Source of the DNA: Geodermatophilaceae bacterium URHB0062
GTDB lineage: Bacteria > Actinomycetota > Actinomycetes > Mycobacteriales > Geodermatophilaceae
NCBI GenBank assembly: GCA_000620185.1
Contig: KK211087.1
Span: 487,987 to 551,986 of the forward strand
Direction of reading: 5' to 3'
DNA: 64,000 nucleotides
Positions 57,962-64,000 of this stretch are shown piece after piece (the stretch's first letter is position 1; each line of letters starts with the position of its first letter). The position numbers were made by a program, and so were the translations under genes. A model generated the notes under the pieces. The model was not told the origin of the DNA. It searched no databases and worked only from the letters and a program-made list of their open reading frames with translations.

Positions 57962-58594
57962 TCAGGCCCGGTGCGTGGGGACGCGCCCCCAGGCGAGGTA
58001 GCCGCCGCCCAGCGCCACGTCGCGCACCCGGAGCGCGGGTACCCGTTCGGCGAGCAGCGCCCAGGGGCGGTCGAACCCGGCGAAGCTCCGCACGAAGGGC
58101 GCGTGCAGCGCCACGACCCCGGCGTTCACCGCCACGGCCCACGGCGGTGCCCACTTGCCGCCGGTCGCGGCCACTCCCCCGCCCGCGCGCAGCGAGCGGA
58201 GGACGTTGTCCAGGGCCGCCGGGGACTGCAGGAGGTCGTGCACCGCGCAGAACAGGGCGGCGTCGGCCACGGGGAGCGCCGCGGTCTCCACGGGCGAGCC
58301 GACCAGGGTGACGTTCCGCCAGCCCCGGGCGGCCACGCGTTCGGCCGCGATCGCGAGCATGTCGGCCGAGGGATCGACCCCGATCACCCTGCCGGTGGGC
58401 CCGACGCGGGCGACCAGCCGCTCGAAGCACAAGCCCGTTCCGCAGCCGACGTCGAGCACGGCGTCCCCGGGCGAGAGCGGGAGCAGGTCCACCACCCGCC
58501 GCCGGTAACGCCCGTACCGCGCGGTCCGGTCGTCGTAGCGCGGGGCATCCCGGCCGTAGGCGGGCACCGCGGCCGTCGATCCGCTCCCGGTCAT
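57962..58594 (-). CDS. Class I SAM-dependent methyltransferase
   Basis: A 210-residue methyltransferase. Motif I is VLDVGCGTGLCFERLVARVG, motif II VIGVDPSADMLAIAAERV, and FCAVHDLLQS corresponds to motif IV. The short C-terminal part (LHAPFVRSFAGFDRPWALL) is typical of a small-molecule methyltransferase of the UbiE/MenG or phospholipid type. ATG 58594 overlaps the cydB stop (ATGA), so it belongs to the cydAB operon. A role in quinone methylation for the bd oxidase is possible but unproven. Confidence 0.87.
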   Translation of the reverse strand: MTGSGSTAAVPAYGRDAPRYDDRTARYGRYRRRVVDLLPLSPGDAVLDVGCGTGLCFERLVARVGPTGRVIGVDPSADMLAIAAERVAARGWRNVTLVGSPVETAALPVADAALFCAVHDLLQSPAALDNVLRSLRAGGGVAATGGKWAPPWAVAVNAGVVALHAPFVRSFAGFDRPWALLAERVPALRVRDVALGGGYLAWGRVPTHRA

Positions 58595-59652
58595 CCGTAC
58601 GGGCCGGCCGAGGGCACCTCGGCGGGGTGCCCGGCCGCCGCGCCCGCACCGGCGCCTTCGGGCGGGGACGTCTGGAACAGCCGGTACAGGTACACCAGGG
58701 CCGGGACCAGGAGGACCGCGCCGGCCGCGAGCGCCAGCAGCATCGCGAGCAGGGTCGGCCGGCCGGCGGCCGCATCCTCGATCGTCAGGTCGGGAACCAG
58801 GATGTACGGGTACTGGGCGACCGCCCAGCCGACGAGGATGCTCGTGACGGCCAGGGACGACGCCACGCGGGCCGCCGCGTACCGCCCGAGCACCAGACAC
58901 CCCACCGCGACGGCCCCCGCCAGGACGGACAGTCCGACCAGCGGAACGGCGCGACCGGTGAGCCCCTCCCAGAGCAGCGGCGCGTCGCCGCGCAGCACGA
59001 ACAGGCCGGCGATGCCGGCCACGCCGGTCACGGCGGCGGTGCCGAGCGCCCGGATCCGGAACTCGTGCGCCAGGTCCTCGGCCCCCTCGCGCCGGGCGTC
59101 GCCACAGAGGAAGACGGCCGCCAGGTAGGCGCAGACCAGGATCGCCATCACCCCGCCGAGCAACGAGGTGGGGTTCAGCCAGCTCGTGACGACGTTCCCG
59201 GCGGCGATCCCGGGGGGCACCCGGCCCGACGCGACGCCACCGACGACGGCACCGAGGAAGAACGGCGTGACCAGCGACGACAGCGCGAACGCGGCACCGA
59301 GGAAGCGCCGCATGGGCAGCGTGGTGATGCTCTTCCGGAACGCGAAGGCGGCGCCGCGGGCGATCATCCCGAACGCCGCCAGCGTCAACGGGATGTACAG
59401 CGTGGTGACGACGGCGGCGAACGCCCCCGAGAACGCCGTCCACAGCACCACGAGCACGAAGATCAGCCAGACGTGGTTGGCCTCCCACACCGGGCCGATC
59501 GAGTGCTCGATGAGCTCCCGCTGGCGGGCGCCGCGCCGGGTCCCGCCGGCGAGGAGGTCCCAGATGCCGGCCCCGAAGTCGGCCCCGCCGAAGAGTCCGT
59601 AGGCGATCAGCCCGACGAACATGATGCCGAGGACGACGTCGGCCAGGGTCAT
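58591..59652 (-). CDS. cydB: Cytochrome bd ubiquinol oxidase subunit II
   Basis: A 353-residue CydB with about eight helices. It begins LADVVLGIMFVGLIAYGLFGGADFGAGIWDL, the typical CydB N terminus, and has HSIGPVWEANHVWLIFVLVVLWTAF and the C-terminal helix cluster. It partners CydA in the high-affinity terminal oxidase that reduces O2 from quinol. ATG 59652 overlaps the cydA stop (ATGA). The cydDC transporter genes usual in actinobacteria are absent here; a methyltransferase gene follows instead. Confidence 0.94.
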   Translation of the reverse strand: MTLADVVLGIMFVGLIAYGLFGGADFGAGIWDLLAGGTRRGARQRELIEHSIGPVWEANHVWLIFVLVVLWTAFSGAFAAVVTTLYIPLTLAAFGMIARGAAFAFRKSITTLPMRRFLGAAFALSSLVTPFFLGAVVGGVASGRVPPGIAAGNVVTSWLNPTSLLGGVMAILVCAYLAAVFLCGDARREGAEDLAHEFRIRALGTAAVTGVAGIAGLFVLRGDAPLLWEGLTGRAVPLVGLSVLAGAVAVGCLVLGRYAAARVASSLAVTSILVGWAVAQYPYILVPDLTIEDAAAGRPTLLAMLLALAAGAVLLVPALVYLYRLFQTSPPEGAGAGAAAGHPAEVPSAGPYG

Positions 59653-61028
59653 CGGACGGCCACCACCTCGGGCTGGTCGTCGGGTGGCCTGGCGTCCACC
59701 TCCTGCGGAGCGGGGGTGTCGTGCTCCCGTGCGAGCCGGCGGAGCACGAGGACCGTGAGCGCGGTGAGCGCGAGATAGATGGCGACGACGGCGTAGAAGC
59801 CGAGCCACAGGCCGGGTGCCGGGCTCACCGCATCCCTGGTGCGCAGGATCCCGTAGACGGACCAGGGCTGGCGGCCGACCTCGGTGGTCACCCACCCCGC
59901 CTCGAGGGCGACGACCGCCGCGACACCGGACACCGCCACGGCGCGGAGGAACCACGGCGTCTGGGGGATGCGCCGTCGCCGCCACCAGACGAAGCCGAAG
60001 ACGACGGCCAGCAGGAGCAACGCACTGCCGAGCCCCACCATGGTGTCGAAGGCGAGGTGGACGACGTTGACCGGCGGGCGCTCGTCCGGGGGGAACTCCT
60101 CCAGCCCGCGGACCACACCGTTCGGGTCGCGATGGACCAGCAGCGACAGCCCTCTCGGGATCTCCAAGGCGTAGTTCATCCGGTTGTCCTTGAACAGGCC
60201 GCCCACCGACAGCGGCGCGCCCGCCGTCGTCCGGTACAGACCTTCCATGGCGGCCAGCTTCGCGGGCTGGTTCTCCGCCACCGTCCCCGCGATCCAGTCG
60301 CCGACGCCGATCTGCACGGGCGCCGCGACGGCCCCCACCGTGAGCGGGATGAGCAGGCCGTACCAGTGGTGCCGGTCGCGGCGGCCCCGCAGCATCCCCA
60401 CCGCGTAGACCGACGCGATGGTGAACCCGACGACCATGTAGGCCCCGAGGAGCATGTGCACCACCTGCGGCCAGGTCGACGGCCCGAACATCGCCGCCCA
60501 CGGCCGGGCGTCGACCACTCGACCGTCGGCGTCGAGCCGGAACCCCGTGGGGTTGTTCATCCACGCGTTGGCCGCCACGACGAAGAAGGCCCCGGCCATG
60601 CCCGACACGATCATCGGCAGCGCGCTGAGCATGTGCGCCCGGGGCGACATGCGGTTCCAGCCGAAGAGGTAGATGCCCACGAAGATCGCCTCGATGAAGA
60701 AGGCGTAGCCCTCGAGGACGAACGGGAAGCCGAAGATCTCGCCGAAGCGGTCCATGAGGCCCGGCCAGAGAATGCCCATCTCGAACGACAGCAACGTTCC
60801 GGACACCGCGCCGGCGGCGAACAGCACGCCCATCGCCTTGGCCCACGTGTGGGCGAGCTCGGTGAGGGCGGCGTTGCCCCGGCGGTGGCCGCGCCACTCG
60901 GCGAACACGGTGAGCACCGGAAAGGCGATCCCGAAGCAGGAGAAGATGATGTGCCACCCGAGCGAGAGCGCCATCTGCTCCCGCGCCGGGAAGAGGTTCT
61001 GCGCGGCATCCGCGAGCACGTACGGCAC
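59649..61028 (-). CDS. cydA: Cytochrome bd ubiquinol oxidase subunit I
   Basis: A 459-residue CydA. REQMALSLGWHIIFSCFGIAFP holds the first haem-linked His; the periplasmic block AHMLSALPMIVSGMAGAFFVVAANAWMNNPTGF and the late GRQPWSVYGILRTRDAVSP (GRQPW motif) are diagnostic. The Q loop is the short form. GTG 61028 follows GGAGG. A near-palindromic IclR-type site is about 74 bp upstream, suggesting that respiration under O2 limitation or high electron flow is tied to the catabolic regulon. Confidence 0.95.
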   Translation of the reverse strand: MPYVLADAAQNLFPAREQMALSLGWHIIFSCFGIAFPVLTVFAEWRGHRRGNAALTELAHTWAKAMGVLFAAGAVSGTLLSFEMGILWPGLMDRFGEIFGFPFVLEGYAFFIEAIFVGIYLFGWNRMSPRAHMLSALPMIVSGMAGAFFVVAANAWMNNPTGFRLDADGRVVDARPWAAMFGPSTWPQVVHMLLGAYMVVGFTIASVYAVGMLRGRRDRHHWYGLLIPLTVGAVAAPVQIGVGDWIAGTVAENQPAKLAAMEGLYRTTAGAPLSVGGLFKDNRMNYALEIPRGLSLLVHRDPNGVVRGLEEFPPDERPPVNVVHLAFDTMVGLGSALLLLAVVFGFVWWRRRRIPQTPWFLRAVAVSGVAAVVALEAGWVTTEVGRQPWSVYGILRTRDAVSPAPGLWLGFYAVVAIYLALTALTVLVLRRLAREHDTPAPQEVDARPPDDQPEVVAVR

Positions 61029-61101
61029 GACGCGACCTCCGCTCGGGGCTGGTCGTTGCAGGATGGGCGGTGCGCGGGCGGCGCCGCGGATAACCCCGTC
61101 A

Positions 61102-61120
61102 GTTCCCGCCGTGTGGAAAC
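61102..61120. promoter_or_regulatory. IclR-type palindrome upstream of cydA
   Basis: GTTCCCGCCGTGTGGAAAC has near-perfect inverted arms (GTTCCC/GGAAAC) and the same 19-bp length as other copies. It lies 74 bp from the cydA start and 131 bp from the phasin-like gene at 61251. The rest of the 222-bp divergent gap shows nothing definite. Confidence 0.55.
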
Positions 61121-61250
61121 GCCGGACTGCGCCGCCCCGGCGCGCCGAGGATGCTGGGAGGAGCGCTCCCCCGCTCACGGCCCGGTCGTGCCAGTGCACG
61201 CACGCCTGCGGCACCGTTCCCGTTTCTCCCCCCGGCGCAGGATGGAAGAG

Positions 61251-61964
61251 ATGACCAGACCAGACGACCAGTTCGCCGAACTCGTCCGCCGGGGACGCGA
61301 GGTCTTCGCGGCCGCCGTCAGCGCATGGGAGCAGGCCGCGAGGTCGCTGGCATCCGGAGCGGCCGCGGGGGCGTCCACCGCCCGGATGAGGGAGCTCGGC
61401 GCCAGCGTCGACGCCGCCTTCGACTTCGCCGGTCAGATGCTGGCCGAGCAGCGGAACTTCGCCAAGTCGCTGATGACCGGAGGCGGTCGGGCCACGGACG
61501 AGGAAGCCGCGGCGGAGCGACCTCCGGCCACCCCCGACCCGGTCGATGCCCCGGCGCCTGCCCTGGAGGCCCCGGAATCCTCCGGCGAGGCGGCGACCTC
61601 CGGTGACGCGGGAACCTCCGGCGGCGCGGGAACCTCCGGCGAGGCAGTGTCGACGGCGCCCGAGACGGCTCCGGCGGTCATGAAGGCCGCCCCGCCGCCG
61701 ACTCCCGCGACGGACACGGGCGCAGCAACGGACACGAGCGCAGCGACGGACACGACCCCCGCGACGGAGACCGCGCCCGTTCCGACCGCCCCGGCGGCGA
61801 AGAAGACCACCACGGTGAAGAAGGCACCGGCGAAGAAGAGGAGCCCCGCGGCGACCACGACGGCCGCGAAGAAGACGCCGGTGAAGAAGGCCAGTCCGGC
61901 GAAGGCCACGCCGGCGAAAGCCACGCCGGCGAAGGCCACGCCGCCGAGTTCGCCGTCGACCTGA
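61251..61964 (+). CDS. Phasin with histone-like Lys/Ala/Pro tail (PhaF-like)
   Basis: A 237-residue two-part protein. Residues 1-80 are an amphipathic helical phasin-like region (FAELVRRGREVFAAAVSAWEQAARSLASG; FDFAGQMLAEQRNFAKSLM). Residues about 85-175 are an acidic, Ser/Thr/Glu/Ala/Pro-rich linker. The C-terminal 60 residues are a basic KKxPAK-type tail with three KATPA repeats, like the DNA-binding tails of PhaF of Pseudomonas or PhaM. Such proteins tie PHA granules to the nucleoid and help segregate them. ATG 61251 has AGGA 8 nt upstream; ATG 61242 is possible. Confidence 0.75.
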   Translation: MTRPDDQFAELVRRGREVFAAAVSAWEQAARSLASGAAAGASTARMRELGASVDAAFDFAGQMLAEQRNFAKSLMTGGGRATDEEAAAERPPATPDPVDAPAPALEAPESSGEAATSGDAGTSGGAGTSGEAVSTAPETAPAVMKAAPPPTPATDTGAATDTSAATDTTPATETAPVPTAPAAKKTTTVKKAPAKKRSPAATTTAAKKTPVKKASPAKATPAKATPAKATPPSSPST

Positions 61965-61978
61965 CAGTCCGCCGACCT

Positions 61979-62008
61979 CCCCGGTGACCTCGCTCTCCCG
62001 GGCTTTTT
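61979..62008 (+). terminator. Candidate intrinsic terminator after the PhaF-like gene
   Basis: CCCGG (61980-61984) can pair with CCGGG (61998-62002) around a 13-nt loop, followed by CTTTTTCC with five consecutive T. It is 15 bp after the stop. The stem is short, so this is a modest candidate. Confidence 0.4.
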
Positions 62009-62048
62009 CCTGAGGAACACCCGTTCCCACCGCTGTCTTGCACCGGGC

Positions 62049-62216
62049 ATGACGTCTTCCCCAGCCCACTCCGCCGACGATCTCGAATCCCGGTCCGAGG
62101 AGCTCTACCGGCGGTACGGCGCGCACCCGTGGTCGGACCTTCCCGAGCACACGCGGGAGCACTTCCGTGGGCTGGTCACCGTCGGCGTCGACGGATCGGG
62201 CGCCCCGCTCGCCTGA
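62049..62216 (+). CDS. Small 55-aa hypothetical protein
   Basis: ATG 62049 opens a 55-codon frame ending at TGA 62216 with strong GC3 bias. The product is soluble and charged: SADDLESRSEELYRRYG, then AHPWSDLPEHTREHFRGLV, ending in VGVDGSGAPLA. The first half is predicted helical. No family was recognised; the WSDLPEHTREHFR segment looks like a conserved motif rather than random sequence. There is no strong ribosome binding site. Confidence 0.55.
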   Translation: MTSSPAHSADDLESRSEELYRRYGAHPWSDLPEHTREHFRGLVTVGVDGSGAPLA

Positions 62217-62227
62217 TGCCGCGCAGG

Positions 62228-62267
62228 TCTCACTGACCGGAAGACGGCCACCTCCCGCGTTTCCTGC
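62228..62267. promoter_or_regulatory. Two IclR-type sites upstream of the enol-lactonase-like gene
   Basis: Minus-strand CTTCCGGTCAGTGAGA (62243-62228) differs from the 45448 site by one base over TTCCGG-CAGTGAGA. GTTTCCTGC at 62259-62267 repeats the left half of the 54871 site. Both lie 65-105 bp upstream of GTG 62334. Confidence 0.5.
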
Positions 62268-62333
62268 CGACTCGAGCAGGGGTACCAGGTGTGCAATTGC
62301 CCGGCTGTCACCGGGGACAGTTGGGGAGGCGCC

Positions 62334-63209
62334 GTGGACGGCCGGTCACCTGCGGTGCTGCACGGCGTCATCACGAGGTCCGTCGACCTGCCGGGACGCC
62401 CGGGCACTCCGGTCTGGGACGCGCCCGGCCCCCCGGGCGCACCGACCCTCGTCCTGTTGCACGGCGTCACCCTGACCGCGGCACTCAACTGGGGCTGCGT
62501 CGTGGAGACGCTCTCCCGCTCGTACCGCGTGCTCTTCTTCGACCAGCGGGGTCACGGCCCCGGTGCCGGGGGCGCCCCCTTCACACTCGAGGACTGTGCC
62601 GACGACGTCGCCGCCATCGCCGAGCAGCTCGGCATCGAGCGGCTGATCCCGGTCGGCTACTCGATGGGCGGGCTCGTCGCACAACTGGTGTGGCGGCGCC
62701 ATCCCCACCTCGTCGCCGGCCTGGTGCTCTGCTCGACCTCGCGCAACGTCTCGGGCGGGCCGTGGGAGCAGTCCGCGGCACTGCTGATGCCCGGGCTGGT
62801 CACGGCGGCCATGTGGATGCCCGGCGGGAATGCGATGCGGGCCGACATCGTCGGGGCCGCGCTGCTCGACCACGACTGCGACCCGGCCGACCGGGCGTGG
62901 GCGCTGTCGGAGATGCGCCGCACCTCCCTGGCCGCTGCGCTCGCGGCGATGCAGGCGGTGTGCGAATTCACGTCGCACCGCTGGATCGGCGACGTCGACG
63001 TGCCGACCGCGGTGGTCCTGACCCGGCACGACCGCGTCGTCCCCGCCGGCCGCCAGCGCAAGCTCGCGCGTGCCCTGCGGGAATGCGCGATCGTCGAGGT
63101 GGACGGCGGCCACGACGTGTTCCTCGACGCGCCCCGTCGTTTCGCCGGCGCGGTCGAGTCGGCCTGCGCCGCCGTACGGGACGGGAGCGCGGCGGCCATC
63201 GGCGCCTGA
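62334..63209 (+). CDS. Alpha/beta hydrolase, 3-oxoadipate enol-lactonase-like
   Basis: A 291-residue alpha/beta hydrolase. It has LVLLHGVTLTAALNWG (oxyanion), FFDQRGHGPGAGG, the elbow VGYSMGGLVAQL (Ser), the Asp in LTRHDRVVP and the His in VDGGHDVFLD. RVLFFDQRGHG and the late GGHDVF are shared by PcaD/PcaL-type enol-lactonases and related esterases. GTG 62334 has GGGGAGG 4 nt upstream, better than the in-frame GTG at 62289. Recurrent IclR-type sites upstream support membership in the aromatic regulon. A general esterase function is the alternative. Confidence 0.82.
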   Translation: MDGRSPAVLHGVITRSVDLPGRPGTPVWDAPGPPGAPTLVLLHGVTLTAALNWGCVVETLSRSYRVLFFDQRGHGPGAGGAPFTLEDCADDVAAIAEQLGIERLIPVGYSMGGLVAQLVWRRHPHLVAGLVLCSTSRNVSGGPWEQSAALLMPGLVTAAMWMPGGNAMRADIVGAALLDHDCDPADRAWALSEMRRTSLAAALAAMQAVCEFTSHRWIGDVDVPTAVVLTRHDRVVPAGRQRKLARALRECAIVEVDGGHDVFLDAPRRFAGAVESACAAVRDGSAAAIGA

Positions 63210-63240
63210 CTGCCGAGCACATGCCGACGGCTCTGTCGGT

Positions 63241-63250
63241 GGGTGGAAAC
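63241..63250 (-). promoter_or_regulatory. IclR-type half-site upstream of ccr
   Basis: Minus-strand GTTTCCACCC contains a perfect left half (GTTTCCAC). It is part of an imperfect inverted repeat GGTGGAA-N6-TTCCGCC (63243-63262). It lies about 147 bp upstream of the ccr start. The rest of the 187-bp gap has no evident gene. Confidence 0.3.
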
Positions 63251-63396
63251 GACATTCCGCCCGGCGCCCGACGGCTTAACGTCAGTGGGCGGTGCCTGCC
63301 TCGGCATCGAGCCGGCCGCACTGCTGCCGCCGGCACCGGGTGCCATGCCAGGTGCACCCGCCTTCGACGCTGTGCCCCACGACCGCAGGAGTTCGC

Positions 63397-64000
63397 GTGA
63401 ACGAGATCAGGGACGCCATCCTCGCCGACCAGCTGGACGCCGTGGGGGGCCTGGCCGTGCCGGAGTCCTACCGGGCGGTGGTGGTGCGCAAGGACGAGCA
63501 GGACATGTTCGAGGGCCTGACCGCGAAGGAGAAGGACCCGCGCAAGTCGCTGCACGTGGAGCAGGTGGCGACCCCGGAGCTGGGCCCGGGTGAGGCGCTG
63601 GTGGCGGTGATGGCCTCGTCGGTGAACTACAACACCGTGTGGACGTCGATCTTCGAGCCGGTGTCGACCTTCGGGTTCCTGGAGCGCTACGGCCGGCAGA
63701 ACGACCTCACCCGCCGGCACGACCTGCCCTATCACGTGGTCGGCTCGGACCTGGCCGGCGTCGTGCTCCGGGTCGGCCCGGGGGTGAACCGGTGGTCCCC
63801 GGGCGATGAGGTGGTGGCGCACTGCCTGTCGGTGGAGCTGGAGGACCCGGCCGGGCACGACGACACGATGATGGATCCGCAGCAGCGGATCTGGGGGTTC
63901 GAGACCAACTTCGGCGGCCTGGCCGAGCTGGCCCTGGTCAAGTCCAACCAGCTGATGCCCAAGCCCGGCCACCTGAGCTGGGAGGAGGCGGCCGCGCCGG
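63397..64000 (+). CDS. ccr: Crotonyl-CoA carboxylase/reductase (3' end beyond the window)
   Basis: The first 201 residues of a crotonyl-CoA carboxylase/reductase of the MDR superfamily. The family N terminus is present: VPESYRAVVVRKDEQDMFEGL, RKSLHVEQVATPELGPGEALVAVMASSVNYNTVWTSIFEP, then FGFLERYGR and HVVGSDLAGVVLRVGPGVNRWSPGDEVVAHC. The enzyme reductively carboxylates crotonyl-CoA to ethylmalonyl-CoA with NADPH and CO2, the key step of the ethylmalonyl-CoA pathway. GTG 63397 follows CAGGAG. It connects to hbd and PHA metabolism through crotonyl- and 3-hydroxybutyryl-CoA. Confidence 0.95.
   Translation, partial: MNEIRDAILADQLDAVGGLAVPESYRAVVVRKDEQDMFEGLTAKEKDPRKSLHVEQVATPELGPGEALVAVMASSVNYNTVWTSIFEPVSTFGFLERYGRQNDLTRRHDLPYHVVGSDLAGVVLRVGPGVNRWSPGDEVVAHCLSVELEDPAGHDDTMMDPQQRIWGFETNFGGLAELALVKSNQLMPKPGHLSWEEAAAP

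Noticed and set aside
1..64000. CRISPR arrays, insertion sequences, prophage or integrase genes
   Set aside because: No repeat-spacer pattern, transposase, integrase or phage structural gene was seen. Repeats found are short tandem repeats inside coding sequence or operator-like sites.

Overview
The window is a gene-dense, very GC-rich chromosomal segment with GTG and TTG starts, strong GGAGG-type ribosome binding sites and many 4-bp stop/start overlaps. This is typical of an actinobacterium. DUF3043, a GT2-GtrA fusion, a GT87 glycosyltransferase, LAL and IclR regulators, crotonyl-CoA reductase and cydAB all fit a soil actinomycete of the Geodermatophilaceae or Pseudonocardiaceae type; that family-level guess is inference. 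There are no rRNA or tRNA genes, CRISPR arrays, prophage genes or insertion sequences.

Layout. 1-13.9 kb is mixed housekeeping: a two-component system cut by the left edge, two envelope glycosyltransferases, a GNAT enzyme with a coupled 48-aa ORF, a patatin, an SDR, an App1-type phosphatase, a Kup potassium transporter, a drug exporter divergent from a LysR gene, and an alpha/beta hydrolase. 13.9-19.1 kb is a polyhydroxyalkanoate (PHA) block: two PHB-depolymerase-type esterases around a PhaC-like protein with a GDCQGG nucleophile box, a CopG regulator, a phasin with a consensus promoter, and an XRE regulator. 19.1-29.2 kb holds a LacI/MFS pair sharing a perfect palindromic operator, then an operon with a 2-oxopent-4-enoate hydratase, a 4-oxalocrotonate decarboxylase, DUF2218, a RidA protein and a TIM-barrel isomerase, next to a LAL-type LuxR and a LysR regulator.

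29.4-46.6 kb is a quinate/shikimate-to-protocatechuate region: an IclR regulator, a class I-like PHA synthase, CorA, a two-domain 3-dehydroshikimate dehydratase, an MFS carrier, type II dehydroquinase, a Gfo/Idh/MocA oxidoreductase, shikimate dehydrogenase, an MBL hydrolase, NDH-2, 3-hydroxybutyryl-CoA dehydrogenase, the two subunits of a LigAB-type ring-cleavage dioxygenase, and an ACMSD-like decarboxylase. 46.6-54.8 kb is one minus-strand operon: MaoC hydratase, meta-cleavage hydrolase, E1-alpha, E1-beta, E3 and E2 of a 2-oxoacid dehydrogenase, an ABM membrane protein, a Rossmann-like orphan and a coiled-coil protein. 54.9-64 kb holds two more IclR genes, MBL plus dodecin, cydAB with a methyltransferase, a PhaF-like phasin with a histone-like tail, an enol-lactonase-like hydrolase, and the start of crotonyl-CoA carboxylase/reductase.

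How the parts may work together (inference). Quinate or shikimate is taken up and converted to protocatechuate. LigAB opens the ring, and the decarboxylase, hydrolase, hydratase and 2-oxoacid dehydrogenase genes could take the product to acyl-CoA. Hbd, PhaC and the phasins would store or remobilise that carbon, while NDH-2 and cytochrome bd reoxidise reductant. The main new observation is a recurring operator-like motif, near GTTTCC-RCT-N-AGTGG-AAAC, in at least ten intergenic regions. It precedes the three IclR genes, the PHA synthase, the dehydroshikimate dehydratase, the carrier, the LigAB/decarboxylase pair, the large operon, cydAB and the enol-lactonase-like gene. This suggests one IclR-type regulon joining aromatic ring cleavage, carbon storage and respiration.
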